64,000 bases of DNA, from positions 66,341,001-66,405,000 of the forward strand of contig CM060842.1 in assembly GCA_030762175.1 (NCBI GenBank). Direction: 5' to 3'. A program made the position numbers and the translations under genes. Positions 46,085 to 58,306 of the stretch are shown here, piece by piece; positions within the stretch are counted from its first letter, which is position 1, and every line of letters starts with the position of its first letter. Below the pieces are notes generated by a model that was given only the letters and a program-made list of their open reading frames with translations, searched no databases and was not told the origin of the DNA. The stretch comes from Metallyticus violacea (Eukaryota; Arthropoda; Insecta; Mantodea; Metallyticidae).

Positions 46085-46381
46085 TTACTTGCTCTCAACA
46101 ATCTTGGAACATACAGCAAATATTTTAACATTACATATTACGAGTAGTCGGAAGCTTTCACGGCCGGAGTCAGACTTATAACTAGAAGTTTCTTCTGGGC
46201 TTGGAGGCCGTGGTCTATTACATATTACAGTGGGAGGAAATTCAGTTCCCTTTACATCAGTACTAATGGAAGTAGAATGAATTGCGAACAGTGATGCCAT
46301 CATCCTATGTGCAAAGGACTCATCATTATCAAGCAAGAAGCTACGGAATTGCCTCCTTTCATTGCCATGCATTTCTGGCAT
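46085..46381 (-). repeat. Proline-rich repeat-derived frame
   Basis: Minus frame of 98 codons with RPRPPSPEETSSYKSDSGRE. I recall this Pro/Ser patch as recurring in insect predicted proteins, which suggests an exonised or dispersed repeat and not a unique gene. Confidence 0.3.
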
Positions 46382-46399
46382 TGACTTGTTACATTAACT

Positions 46400-46640
46400 A
46401 TTACAATCTGCAGTTCCCTCTTAGAAATGGATGAAATTCTTCACAAATGTTATTTTCCAGTTCATATAATTTGTCTTGTGCACTTTTTCCTTTAATACTT
46501 CCTCGAGATAAAAATTGCAAGGTGTTCAATTGGGGAACCCATGGGGCCACATGTTTTTAGTGGTTACTCTATTGTAGAATATTTCATGTATTGCATACAA
46601 GGAGATATGGGCTGTATGTGCTATTGGAAGGTCATAAACC
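46400..46640 (-). mobile_element. mariner/IS630-like transposase C-terminal fragment
   Basis: Minus frame reads KNMWPHGFPN.TPCNFYLEE, then LENNICEEF and stops: the 'WP.rSPDl.P.DFfLw' third-catalytic-residue region in decayed form. Confidence 0.5.
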
Positions 46641-47110
46641 TATGTTTCCTCACTGTTAATTAACAGAAAAAGGGTTACAAAATATTCTACACATACCTAT
46701 TACTATCGTATCTTTAAAATAAAAAATAGGCCTTTTATTCTCTTGCCTCCTATCTTTTGATCATGCAGGAATTCCTCCTCATGAAACAGGTTGTATTTTT
46801 GCACTCCAGTATAGGTTGTTTTGTGAATTAATATACCCCTTAAATGGAACCAAGGTTCCCCCTTAAAGAAAATTATTAGGGCCAATTTCTCAGTCAGGCA
46901 CACTATTAAAAAATACATTCACAAAGTCTACTCCTGAATGCAGAGTCACCCGGTTTAAATTATTGCACTACAGTAATTTTAATTTTATACAGTTTTACCT
47001 TTAGTAGATTGTAGCTGTTCAAAGAGAAAAATAGGAAATTCCGATTTTCTAAGATAGACATCGAAGTAGTTTTTTTAGGGGAACGTTGTAGAGCATGTCC
47101 AATATTATCT

Positions 47111-47395
47111 AACGTCCTAGTGGTCTAGTGTTAACCATACTTGTGCTTCGTATACCCAAGATCGCGGGTTCAATCCAGGCCAGGGTCGATAGATTTTTTC
47201 AGGCCTAAAAATTCTAAGTATGACTTTCTTCGGAAGGGAAGTAAAACCGTAGGTCCTATATCTTAGATTTACGGCACGTAAAAGAACCTCAAGCCTGAAA
47301 GAAGAAGCCTCTGAGCAAAATTTATCTGCCGTTTCACGCCCTGCATTGAATGAAACGCTGATGGTCTGAGATATTAAAGAGCGTCCGTAAATAAT
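47111..47395 (+). mobile_element. SINE family 2 copy
   Basis: tRNA-like head (cctagtggtctagtg, box B gggttcaatcc at about 47166-47176) followed by the family body to attaaagagcgtccgtaa. Same orientation as the copy at 58654. Confidence 0.85.
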
Positions 47396-48009
47396 CCAAG
47401 TCAACAGCAACTAACGTTTCTTCTGTGAGTACTGTACGTGGTTATGTCAAGAATATTTCCCGTTTCACGAAATTTATGTACCAACCTGTTTGGAAAATGT
47501 ATATCAGGATATCTCTCTTAAAACAATCCCCGTACATTACAAGCCGATTCTGTACGCACGTACGAATCGTAAATAACAATACATACTTTGGGGAATAGAA
47601 TATCCGAATTGAGCCATATTAATGTAATTAATACCCTGCATTACTCCTCCTAATAAATACCTAATAACACACAAGAACACTTTCTAGGTTCCTAGAATTA
47701 AACTCGTACTGACTCCCCTTGGTTCCCTGATCGGTTTTCAAGGTGGGACAAGACGGGAACTACAGAGCTCGGCCAATTGCGGCCAACTGCACTTGGAGCG
47801 GTCTTGAGAAGGAAAATCACCGAGTAATACAACTTATAGTAATTAGCAAGTAGACTTTCGGTGTCACATAAACGAAACTGTTGAAAGCCTTAATTATACT
47901 GAGTGCAAGGTAACCAGGATTTACTTTTTCTTTCAAATAGGTTAACATATGACCACCACATTTTACTTCGGCGTTCTTTTTTGGCTCTTGGCTGATCTTC
48001 ATTTGATAA

Positions 48010-48460
48010 ACCCTCATTCCGGGTACCTCAGCGGCAAAGTTTGGGACAGTATTCGGGAGGTTCCGGGTTTAAATCTCTTGGGTAGCCCATCCTGGCCTAA
48101 GTCAGGTCACTTAGGCTAAAGCTGGGATGGATATTTACATTCCACGAATTTTTCCCTCCCATTTTCATCTTTTGTCACTCCTTTAGTTCTATTACAAGGT
48201 CGAAAATGTCAATAAAGGTAAATTGTGTGATGTGTGACTGGCTTGGCATTGGAAAGGCCTAGTATGGAAGCGGTCTTCCTGAGGGGCTCGAACTCCTTGG
48301 AGGGGAGGAACTGTCAGCCTGTCCTATTTGGAACCTTAACACCCCTAGGGCCTGGCCGCCCGGTGTCTTCCTCATTCCTTCCTCCCGGAGGTAACCCCAA
48401 AATCGACCGACCCTTGAGAAAGGTTGAAGTGACCGATTGCCTTCTCTATCCCTAACAATT
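48010..48460 (+). mobile_element. GC-rich SINE-like element
   Basis: Starts with ggtacctcagcggc and a box B-like ggttccgggtttaaatc, then about 350 GC-rich bases (ctagggcctggccgcccggt), clearly unlike the AT-rich flanks. Fits a third tRNA-derived SINE; no TSD confirmed. Confidence 0.45.
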
Positions 48461-50039
48461 TAAATTTAAGTGCAACCTTCATATATAGTTATTTACTCAG
48501 ATTAAGTCTATAATACTTTGGAATATTAATACAAACATTTTACTCGTATATGACTAAAGTTATTGGTAACTGACCAAGCCTGTCCCTGTCATCAGTTAAA
48601 TGGATTTTTCTCCCCTAGATTGGGCCTATGTTAAAAATAAGTTAAGTTACGTACTAGAACTGACTTTTAAAAAAGAATCATTAAAACTTTCATGTGCAAC
48701 ACCATAGTGATACTTTATCGATAAATGAAGATAAATATATAGTTCGACTCAAATTAGTAAGAATACCTATAAATAGTTATATTGCTATTAAATTATGCAG
48801 CATTAGAAATGCTATAAACTTTTATCATTGTTTTGAATATAGAGTGTTTACATTTTTCTTTCTGGTTGGGCTTTAGAATATTTTTTATTTATACATACTT
48901 TCCTTACTTTCAATTATGAAGCAACTATCCACAGTTTTTCAATAAAAATAGCTTCCACTACACAAGAAAGTATGTCACAATTTTACAAAATTGCACAATT
49001 GTCAACTGTTAAATTATACATTAATAATAGATTTAAGTTTGGTTTATATTAGGTACTATATACACGTTGTACTAATTGTGCTTTCATACACTTTATTGCA
49101 AAGCTATTTTCATTTCATGGCTAACAGTGGTTGGATAAATATATTACCTACGTGTTTTGTTTTGTTTTTTGTTTTTTGTTTTTTGTTTTTGTTTTTTTTC
49201 CCCCCAGATTTAAGATATGTTTCTTTCTAAGCTGGTGGTAACAGTATTTCAGTCTTTTATATGTTCTATTCTCGGGTTTTTATCATTTTATTTGCACCTA
49301 ATTTGATATCTCAAAAACATACCATTAAACTAATTAAGCACTTTACTAGGAATATCCATTATTCCAAAAAGATTAAAGTTGACTCCAAATATAATTAAGA
49401 ATTAAATGCTCTATAAAATTCTAATCTTCATACCTCTTCTTTACCTCTAAGTCTAGTTCCTGCTTTCATCTTTCCTGCTTTTCATCTTCGCGGAATTAGA
49501 TGGGAGGCAATTTTGCTCCCAAAGCATTTACACAATTCCTAGCGCGGCTTCTTTCTCCTTTTTCAAGTATTATAATCAGTTCGGCTTCATCCCTGGCATT
49601 TCACTACTGAGCAGCTGAGTAATAAATTAACTATTGAGCTAAGTAAATTTAGCAGGGATTTTCAGGAGAATACCAACCGTGCTAAATGCAAAATAATGCT
49701 TTCTCGTCAAAAATATGACCCATCAATTCCTTAATATTTCAGTTCCTCATATTTTATTTGGGGTGCACCATAGGCCATAGGTAAATGTATTTTTCTTATA
49801 CAAAAAATATTTAAATTGCGGGTATTTCATTCGTTCTGGTGCGCTGATTTTTGCGTATTACTTTCAAACTAATCGTCACAATTCAACGAAAGTTTACCTG
49901 AGTATAGGTCATTATATGGAAAGTATGATGAACTTGGGGCGGTAGCTTCACTAATGAACTAAAAATACTTAGTTTTTCTGGATTCCTATTCAGCACAACT
50001 CGTAACTTAGTAGAAAATATACCACGCCTTCACCAGGTA

Positions 50040-50700
50040 TAGTACGAAAAGTTCTGGGAATGACCCAGAGAATGCAGCAGCATTTCCGAAGCAGATTTAT
50101 TATTAAAACTTGCCATCTTCCTTAGAAACATTTCTGCAATAATATGCGGAATGGTTCAGAATCTCAGTAGCTATAGCCGTTTGTTGCAATGCAAACATGT
50201 GTATATGGATAATGGCAAATATTGAACATCGTGTGGTTATTAAGTACTCGGTAATGAAGGATATTATTCCAACAGAAACACATACAGATATGACAGACAC
50301 TCTAGGGGACTCTGCACCATTGTTTTCAGCCGTTCCTAATTGGACCACAGAGTTTAAACACGACCGTGAAAACTTTGAAGATGACTCACGCAGCGGACGA
50401 TCAAAATCAAAATCTATCACGACATCAGAAATTATTTATAAGATGTACAATGTGGTTCTGGAGGACTGTCAATTAAAAGTGTCCGGAATTGCTGAAGCAC
50501 TTGTGCATTTCAGAGGAACGCATATTTCATATTTTGAGGAGAGATTTTGTATCAAAGAACTATCAGCAATATGGGTACCGTGACTGCTGACTCAGGATCA
50601 AAAAAAAAAAAAAAATCAGAGTTTAAATCTCAGAAAAGTTTGGCCCATTTTCAAAGAGATTGTTCCGACTTCATGCCTCAATCTCTGACCAGTAATTAGT
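50040..50700 (+). mobile_element. mariner transposon, 5' half
   Basis: A terminal repeat-like gaaaagttctgggaatgacc at 50046-50065 precedes a frame (50197-50580) with HRVVIKYSV, LGDSAPLFSAV, RSGRSKS and LSAIWVP, the helix-turn-helix N-terminus of a mariner transposase; reading continues through LLTQDQ to about 50700 and then stops resembling it. The catalytic part is absent here but present at 58440-59345 in the same orientation. Confidence 0.75.
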
Positions 50701-51982
50701 TTTCGAATTAGAGGGGGAGGGGGATTTCCCCCTCGTCAAAGAATTTTCCAGGCTCGTCAAATAAAAGTTGCTTCCTTGCAAGGGAAATATTCCTCTCCCC
50801 CATTTCATAAACGTCTGTGTGTAAACGCAAGTTTTAAAGTTACAAATGCAATTGCTGCAAACATACACTTACGTTTCTTCATAATGACGTTCTATGAATG
50901 AATCGCCTGCATAAAACGTTATAGCAGTATAAATCATATAATAAGCACTATACATGCAACAGAAACGAGACAATGGACACTGTTTTATTTCAGTAAGGTT
51001 TATAGTAATGCTTTGGGTACGCCTCTTTTAAGCTGACAATAATAGCATTTAAATTATGCAATGACAGAGAGTGCAGTAACATTGATGTTCTGTGGTAGCA
51101 GGTTGAGTATGTCTTTTAAGGAGAGTTGGTGTCATTAATGGCTCAATGACATCGATAAATCTGTGATTAAAAAAATGTGTAAAGTAATAATCAAATGGTA
51201 TATGCCTATCACAGTCTCAGGCGTTAAGTAACTGGTCTACGTCTTCCGCTCAGTAGGCAAAAAATTCCAGCAATGGCTGGGATTTGCGTCAGTGAAACAT
51301 ATAAAAGAAAGTGTGAGATTAAGTGTGATAGCCTAATCCGGAAATGTAGACAAAGACGAAGTGAGATTCGAAAAATGGAAAAGAAATCACCCTTGGCTTT
51401 CAGCAAACAGTTCCAAAGGGGCTATATGCTTATACTGTTCAGAAAAGACGATACCAATAAAGAAATTAAAAGATTGAGATAACTATAATCAAAGGGTTGA
51501 ATGCAAACAACAATAAATAGTTAACTTATAAAATTAGTGATCTAGGGAGGAGTAAGTAGCACTTAAAATGTAAGTTTTGTAATAAATAAATCTCTCTCTG
51601 AAGGTTTAAGGAACTAGAAGAAAAATATAGGGATATTACAAGTGACTGCGCATGTTTTTAGAACATGTTTCATTTGTGAAGAAATTGAACAATTCTTGCT
51701 TTTCAAAAGTTTATATAAATTGCAAGCATTAAATGGGTTAGAAATTGGAAGCATGCTTCATTCAGATCACGCTTTTGCAAATATAATATATTTCATTAGT
51801 AAACATATGTGGTCTCTCCCATAGCAGTTCATAATTGATTCCTTTTGTGTTTTCAGTATTTTGTAGAAGAAAGCATTAATTAAACAAATGAATAGCGATT
51901 AATTGTCTATGTTCATTGTGAATATGATGGTTCACCGTGCATGACCGATTCCAGTACCTAAATTCTATGCAGCAGCAGCAGC

Positions 51983-51983
<1 letters not shown>

Positions 51984-52051
<68 letters not shown>
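51984..52051 (+). repeat. (AAT)n microsatellite
   Basis: About 23 AAT units, preceded by four CAG units. Confidence 0.95.
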
Positions 52052-52052
<1 letters not shown>

Positions 52053-52301
52053 GTGTAATAGTGGCCGTTGCCGCCCTACTATTGCCAATAGTAAACACGA
52101 AAATGTTAAGTAGTCTTGTGTTTTAAAGATTATATTATTTATAAATAAAAATATTTCTATGATTTTAAAAATTTGAAATTGTTTAAAATAATAATTCTCA
52201 TATGTAAAGGAAAAATAACATAACATGAATGCGGCTTACGTAACATCGTCCATGTACAAAAATGGTTAATCAACCACTGCCCATGACCGTTTACTGCGGT
52301 G

Positions 52302-52302
52302 C

Positions 52303-52346
<44 letters not shown>

Positions 52347-52363
52347 TGATGATGATGATGATG

Positions 52364-52457
<94 letters not shown>

Positions 52458-52546
52458 GCACAATAGTAACATCAACAACATGTATAAGTTAGAAAACATC
52501 AACAACATGTATAAGTTAGAATACAATAATGATGATGATGATGATG

Positions 52547-52619
<73 letters not shown>

Positions 52620-52660
52620 GCACAATAGTAACATCAACAACATGTATAAGTTAGAATACT
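52302..52660 (+). repeat. Compound AAT/GAT array with embedded 40-bp duplications
   Basis: AAT blocks (52302-52340, 52362-52455, 52550-52618) and GAT blocks (52341-52361, 52528-52549) are separated by copies of a segment ending acatgtataagttagaa (52456-52500, 52501-52521, 52619-52660). The non-repeat segment was copied with the array, by slippage or unequal exchange. Confidence 0.9.
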
Positions 52661-52952
52661 TCTAAGTATTTTTCATTCATGTAACGCGCAAAAATTATTT
52701 TAAACAAATTTGCTGCAGTGCAAAATTAATTAAACACACATGCATCTGTATACAGTTTTGGCTTTGTAAAGTCATGCAAGTATAAAATGGTTGGCCATTT
52801 ACATTGAACTACAATATTCTCCACAAATAGAACAAATCATTTTAACCAAATTACTATAAAAGAAAATTGAATACAAAATGCAATTTACCTTATATATCTA
52901 TAAGAAAAACTTGCAGTTCAAATCAAGAGTTCTGCTGAATATATAATTTGAT

Positions 52953-53216
52953 TTACATAAGCAAGCTCATTTGTTCAATTAATGCAAACTTTATTTCACT
53001 ATCTTTCTCTGTAACCAAAACATGATTTAGTGGCAAACGTTCCCTGACAGCGTTTATTAATGAAGTCAATCTTTCAAACTCACAAAAGTATCCGATTTGC
53101 TCCATCTGTACATTTTGACACTTTACTTGCAATAGTATATACCGCTCCTGGAGCAATTCGGCTAAAGATATTTTGGCCACCCCTGCTCTCTCCAAGTGGT
53201 GAGGGTTATCTGTAAG
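52953..53216 (-). CDS. Possible terminal exon of an unidentified gene
   Basis: An 87-codon reading frame ending in TGA-free sequence up to a TAA, with a usable acceptor (aacaccag) before 53216. It contains LLQERYILLQVKCQNVQ, FCEFERLTSLINAVRE and ends IEQMSLLM. The predicted protein is amphipathic and coiled-coil-like with natural-looking composition. I do not recognise the family. The first part lies inside the left arm of a large inverted repeat (53145-55480), so it could be captured or fortuitous. A possible upstream partner is 55875-56030. Confidence 0.35.
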   Translation of the reverse strand, partial: LTDNPHHLERAGVAKISLAELLQERYILLQVKCQNVQMEQIGYFCEFERLTSLINAVRERLPLNHVLVTEKDSEIKFALIEQMSLLM

Positions 53217-55480
53217 CTGGTGTTAGAAATGTCGTTTACCGAATGGTCCCAAGAATTGCATATTATTTATTTATTGAATATATAAATATATTTACACAAA
53301 ATATTGGTACAAAGTGTTGTGAAGTAAAAATTTGTGTCCGTTAAGATTAAAATATGGTAGTAAACTTGTGAATTAAGGAGATGACGGGGGAAGCTCTTGG
53401 TACCAAAACTGTGAAAAAAATGTGAGGTTATGTTAGGAAGAACTAGAATGTAAAACTAAGAACTAAAAGTTGGATGCATACACGAATATTAGGGCATTGA
53501 TTAAAAACACTAATTGAAAAATTGCGGTAAAGATAAATAATCCCCTCTGTTGAAAATAAACACAAACATTTATGACATACTTTAAAAGAGGTGGTGGTGT
53601 GGAGATATTTCGATCACATAGTTCTGGTGTAGCGTAGATACGGTAACAAAATCAGAGTTACGCGAAACTTCAGTTCATTTGCATAGCACGGCGTGGAATA
53701 TGTTGCTTACGCCACTAGTTTAACATTACTGACGAACATTGCAAAAGAGGAGGGAAAAAGTCAACCATATTTGTAGGAAAGGGGAGGGGAAAACCTATTG
53801 AAACTTGCACGTGATATGATCAGGGAGCAAGTGTTCTGTCGAGACGTTATCAGGGCGCTCGCACCCCTGCACGTGGGTCTTGCGCCACAGAGTCAAACCT
53901 ATCCGGACATGTTCGTGCCGGGGGATGGCAGCGTGAACTTTGTAAAAATAAACAATGTTGCGCGAAAAACAATTTTTTAGTCTAACATGGGATACCTACC
54001 ACTTTTTTTTGCGTTGCAATGCTAAAGTGAGTTACTTTGTAATATTGTTAGGAAATAATTGGTGAAAATATAAAATAACATTTACTGGCTCGTGCGGGGA
54101 GTTGTTTCACCGTGTGTACCGAGACGCGCGGCATACCTCGAGGGTCGGCGGTTACTACCTGTTCACGGAGGGCGGTGAGTTAGAGGTTTCTCTTTACCAT
54201 GTACCTGTCTAATGAAATGTCCATGTTTTGGAATTTCTGTTTTTACCGTAACGACGTTTGGCGTTTCCTTCAACCGAGTATGGTGGAGGTGAACCAAATT
54301 GTGTTTTGTAAAATTTTTCTCACGTTAAGATGTTATGTTCCATTATCATCGTCCCGCGTTAGACTTTTAATGAACAAAAAATGAAATTATACAAAATTTT
54401 AGTTGAAATACAAAAATTTGTAATTCAGTAAAGGATGCGAAATTTTAAAAATATTTTTAAGGGCCAAAAAATGTTACGATGCAAAAATATTGTTAAAATG
54501 TACAAACATGTTCAAATGGAAAAAGTTGTTAAATGCAAAATGTTTGTTACGATTAAAAAAGGAGCAAAAGTGGTAGGTATCCCATGTTAGACTAAAAAGT
54601 ATTTTTCGCGCAACATTGTTTATTTTTACATAGTTCACTCTGCCAACCCCCGGCACGAACTTGTCCGGATAGGTTTGACTCTGTGGCGCCAGACCCACGT
54701 GCAGGAGTGCGAGCGCCCTGATGACGTCTCACAGAACACCTTCGCCCTGATCACGTCACGTGCATGTTTCAATAGGTTTTCCCCTCCCCTTTCTTACAAA
54801 TAAGGTTGACTTTTTTCCTCCTCTCTTGCAATGTTCGTCAGTAATGTGAAACTAGTGGAGTAAGCAACATATTCTACGCCGTGCTATGCAAATGAACTGA
54901 AGTTTCGCGTAACTCTGGTTTTGTTACCGTGTCTAGGCTACGGCAGAACGACGTGCTCCAAACGCCTCCGCACCACCACCTCTTTTAAAGTATGTCATAA
55001 ATGTTTGTGCTTATTTTCAACAGAGGGGATTATTTATCTTTACCGAAATTTTGCAATTAGTACATTTAATCAGTATCCTAATATTCGTGTATGCATCTCC
55101 AACGATTAGTTCTTAATTTTACCATCAAGTTCTTCTTAACATAACCTCACATTTTTGGCACCAAGTGCTCCCCCATCACCTCCTTAGTTCACAGTTTTAC
55201 CATCAAACGCTACCCCCACCACCCATATTTTAACCTTAAAGGACACCCATTTTTACTTCACATGTTTATTTTTTGTATAATGTTTGTTTTTTATAAATAT
55301 ATGTATATATAATAAATAAAAATGCTACTCTAGGGACAATTCGGAAAACGATATTTGTAGCATCAGATTACAGATTCCCCTAACCATTTGAAGGGAGAAG
55401 GGAATCGACACTAACGTCATCTAGTGGCAAAAATGTTTAGCCGAATAGCTCCAGGATTGGTATGGACTACTACTTTCACT
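53145..55480. mobile_element. Foldback element with ~850-bp inverted arms
   Basis: Left arm about 53145-54003 is the reverse complement of right arm about 54570-55480: shared landmarks are ttcggtaaacgac / ttcggaaaacgat, the 'aggttatgttaggaag' block, cacgtg..cgctcgcac, and 'ggtaggtatcccatgttag' at the inner ends. Arms are GC-richer than the flanks. The 560-bp centre (54004-54569) has no transposase. Long arms and no coding fit a Foldback/large-TIR non-autonomous DNA element. The outermost 60-100 bases diverge and overlap the coding-like segments on both sides. Confidence 0.75.
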
Positions 55481-55581
55481 GCACTCCAAGATCGCACTGA
55501 ACTTCTGCATAGGCAAGCACAAATCTTTAAAAAATGCAATAACTTTCAAATTACTGGAATTCTTGAACCTAATCGAGATAG
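55433..55581 (+). pseudogene. Unidentified coding-like fragment interrupted by a SINE
   Basis: An ATG at 55433 opens a frame (MFSRIAPGLVW..., TALQDRTELLHRQAQIF) that runs to the SINE at 55582. Codon use looks coding and no family is recognised. Its first 60 bases resemble, in inverted orientation and a different frame, the region at about 53130-53180, so it is part of or adjacent to the foldback arm. It may be a broken host exon or part of an unknown transposon. Confidence 0.25.
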
Positions 55582-55844
55582 ATTTTTTAATGGTATTTAA
55601 CTACTGAGGCAGCACAGGCGGTGGTCACTGTGATACACGAAGTGAAATAACAAATTCTGAAAGGAAATTTTTAGGAAGGAAACGTTCCGGGCCTAATTTT
55701 AGGATACATCCCGGGCATTTATTATTTATGAGGACTGAGGAAGAACTGGAAAAAAAAACCTCAGTCAGGAGGCACGGTCCCGGCGGAATCGAAACTCAGA
55801 CCTTCCGCTTACGAGTCCGCACCTAATTAGACCACCCCGGCGAT
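55582..55844 (-). mobile_element. SINE family 1 copy
   Basis: Head at the right on minus. TSD atcgagatag (55572-55581) / atcgacatag (55845-55854), one mismatch. Interrupts the coding-like fragment starting at 55433. Confidence 0.9.
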
Positions 55845-55874
55845 ATCGACATAGACGGGATTGCTCATATTTAC

Positions 55875-56030
55875 CTCATCTATTTTAATTAAAATGACAC
55901 AGTCTTCCTTGGCAATAGTTATAAACAGATGTATTTGTTTTTTCTTAACCTTCCTTGCCAAGGAGTTGAAACGAATCCTGCTCATTCCATCCACTAAATC
56001 GCTCATATCGCTCCAAACCCCTTCATGCAT
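55875..56030 (-). CDS. Possible first exon of the same unidentified gene
   Basis: ATG at 56030, 52 codons (MHEGVWSDMSDL..., FNSLARKVKKKQIHLFITIA, ILIKIDE), ending at donor GTAAAT at 55874 in phase 0, which matches the phase of the acceptor at 53216. The open frame extends further upstream to a TAA near 56098. The putative intron would contain a SINE and the whole foldback element. Splicing is inference from site and phase only. Confidence 0.3.
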
Positions 56031-56499
56031 TCTTCCGGGTGTTTCCCTTTCTTTCCTTTCCTTAGCAGCCCCATTGTCACATACGATGGTAAATTAGTGG
56101 AAATGTCTTCCCTAATCACAAATTTTAGTACAAAATGTTTAATACACGCTACAGTTCAACCATTAACTTCAAAATTTGCGCGGTACTGTTTATTTAATGA
56201 CTGTTCTTTAGGAAATTTAAATATGGTATTATACGGTACATTTCATTAATTATAGGTACAACCAGGCACACAACAAATGCGACACATGTGTACTAAACAC
56301 TTTTTATTACACAAATTCCTGGTATAATTCAACTTAATAAAAAGCAAAAGAATTAACCTGCTACTGTTTATTTACTTCCAACTACATCACTGTAATAAAC
56401 AAAACCGTTAATAGCACCTAGTTAATAGCAGTAACACGCTTGAACCTCGGTCGCCAACATTGTATGTGCCGGCATTATGGTCTGATTGAAAGGTCTTGA

Positions 56500-58200
56500 T
56501 TGCAGTGTCTAGCACAGTGCAACTATTTCTATGATATATTAGAGTTAAATTCATTAACAGGAAAGGCCGTTGCTCACAGTATTACATCTTGTATTATTAG
56601 TAAAGAATTTCTGAAGATTCGTTTATATAAAGAATATAAATTTTTTCATATAAAGCAGTTGTTAGGATTTGTTCTGGAATGGAGCTGCAAATTTCAAAGG
56701 AATTTACAAAGGTGCAGTTATATCGTGATAAATATAATCCTAAAGTTTATTAATTGTTTGAATTACAAACTGAAACTTGCAGTATATAATGTAATAGATA
56801 ACATGTCTATTCGTTTCCATTTCAAGTCTTTTATGCACACATTGTATTCACCTTTTCAGTGAGTCCAAAAATAAACACAAATTGATTGAATTTGCTATGG
56901 CATTGGGACTTGAACTTCCAAAAATAGGAAGGATAATTGACATTCGTTGGATAGCATCCTTTGCAATACCATGACAACTGTGATAAGTTATATATCGCAT
57001 CCATATTATACAATCGAGAAAACGTCTTTTCACTGACTTCACGAAGTAGAGCAACATTTTGTGGATCGTTAAAGAAAATGACTTCATCGAATTTTATTAG
57101 GAAACTGGTTCTATTTAGCTATGCTCTGGAAACAAAGTCATTTCCTCTGTAGCTACAGAGTAGAAACTCTGAAGCTATAACTGCTTCTTCAGAAATAGAA
57201 CATTCCATTAATGCACTCATTGCAATGTCAGATAAAAATTATAATCGCCTGCAAGCTTCCAAGTCGAATATTGGACTACAAAAGCATTCAAAGGTCAGCC
57301 TATCTGCGGATCTTTGAATTTCTGAAGGCAGCTTATAAAAATAGTTTACAAATTTCAAGTAGCAATATCGTCAAGAATTAGTGGACATGACTGCACGATT
57401 ATCCAGTATCAGTTCATTTTTAAAGATTGTTAAGCTTTAATAAAATGATCTGTCTAAAGGAAGAAAAAGAATGAATGTTATTTGAAATGAAAAAAAGAGT
57501 TCTTATGTAAGACTGAAAACAGTGCCTTCCAACACTGACAATTCTATTATTGTGAAAATGTTGGTAGAATTTAGCCAGTTCAAGAAAATGGGGAAAAAAG
57601 AGAGCGATTTTTTGGTATAATATTAAAGGAAATTGTGCAAAGGATAGAAATAATACCAGTGTCTTCTGTAGAGTGTTTTTTTTTTTTTTTTTGAGTAGTG
57701 TTTAACGCCCGTTTTTACTACTGAGGCACCACAGGCGGTGGACACTGATGATACATGAAATGAAATGATATATTGGGAAAGGATTTTTTTTTTTAAGGAA
57801 GCAAGCGTTCCAGGCCTAAGTTTAGGTACCTCCCCGGCATTTGCCAGTTATGAAGACTGAGGAAAACCTGGAAAAAAACCCAGTCAGGGAGGACGGTCCT
57901 GGCGGGATTCGAACCGCAGACCTCCCGCTCACGAGTCCATGCCTTAACGACCTCGGCCACCCGTGGCGGTCTCTGTAGAGTGTGAAATGGGTTTTAGTGT
58001 CATGTATAACACTCTTATTAAACTCCGAAGTCGAATGCTAACAAAACATCAGCATCTATGTTTGTGATCATTAATGGGTCATGATTTTTCTGAGCGGCTT
58101 GAATTTAGGATGGGCATTATTCAGCAACCGACACCCCACGTAGAAAAGAGTGTTGTAAATTTTCGTCACATCAAAGCACTATTGCACTGTGAAGTGAGTG
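56500..58200 (+). mobile_element. hAT transposase remnant (ZMYM6/ZNF862-like) with nested SINE
   Basis: Successive plus frames give SCIISKEFLK, LNYKLKLAVYNVIDNMS.I, HFKSFMHTLYSPFQ, then LGLELPKIGRIIDIRWIAS, TFCGLLKKMTSSNF and, after a SINE, ECEMGFSVMYNTLIKLRSRM, the hAT C-terminal dimerisation block (CER.FS.m...k...R..l). The N-terminal zinc finger is missing and frames are broken. Confidence 0.8.
57677..57971 (-). mobile_element. SINE family 1 copy nested in hAT
   Basis: Poly(T) at the left, tRNA-like head at the right (minus). Exact 12-bp TSD tctgtagagtgt at 57665-57676 and 57972-57983; the hAT C-terminal block continues across it once the SINE is ignored. Best-preserved family 1 copy, so relatively young. 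Confidence 0.95.
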
Positions 58201-58306
58201 TATTTTTATTGTTTACAATATTATTATTATTATTGTTATTTTTATTATTATATCATATATTCAAAAAGGTATAATATTCTTTTTATTATAGCTTTTCATT
58301 TCGACT

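Larger units (their letters stand above)
43477..50039. other. Intergenic region upstream of DNAH1
   Basis: Apart from the listed LINE, poly(A), transposase and SINE pieces, I see no conserved gene. The DNAH1 promoter and 5' UTR must lie here or just downstream, but no element could be assigned. Confidence 0.5.

Noticed and set aside
52262..52643. Long open frames on both strands (poly-Ile, poly-Leu, poly-Asn)
   Set aside because: They are translations of the AAT/GAT array and have no other coding evidence.
54199..54384. 61-codon frame in the centre of the foldback element
   Set aside because: Short, no recognisable domain, not conserved with any transposase.
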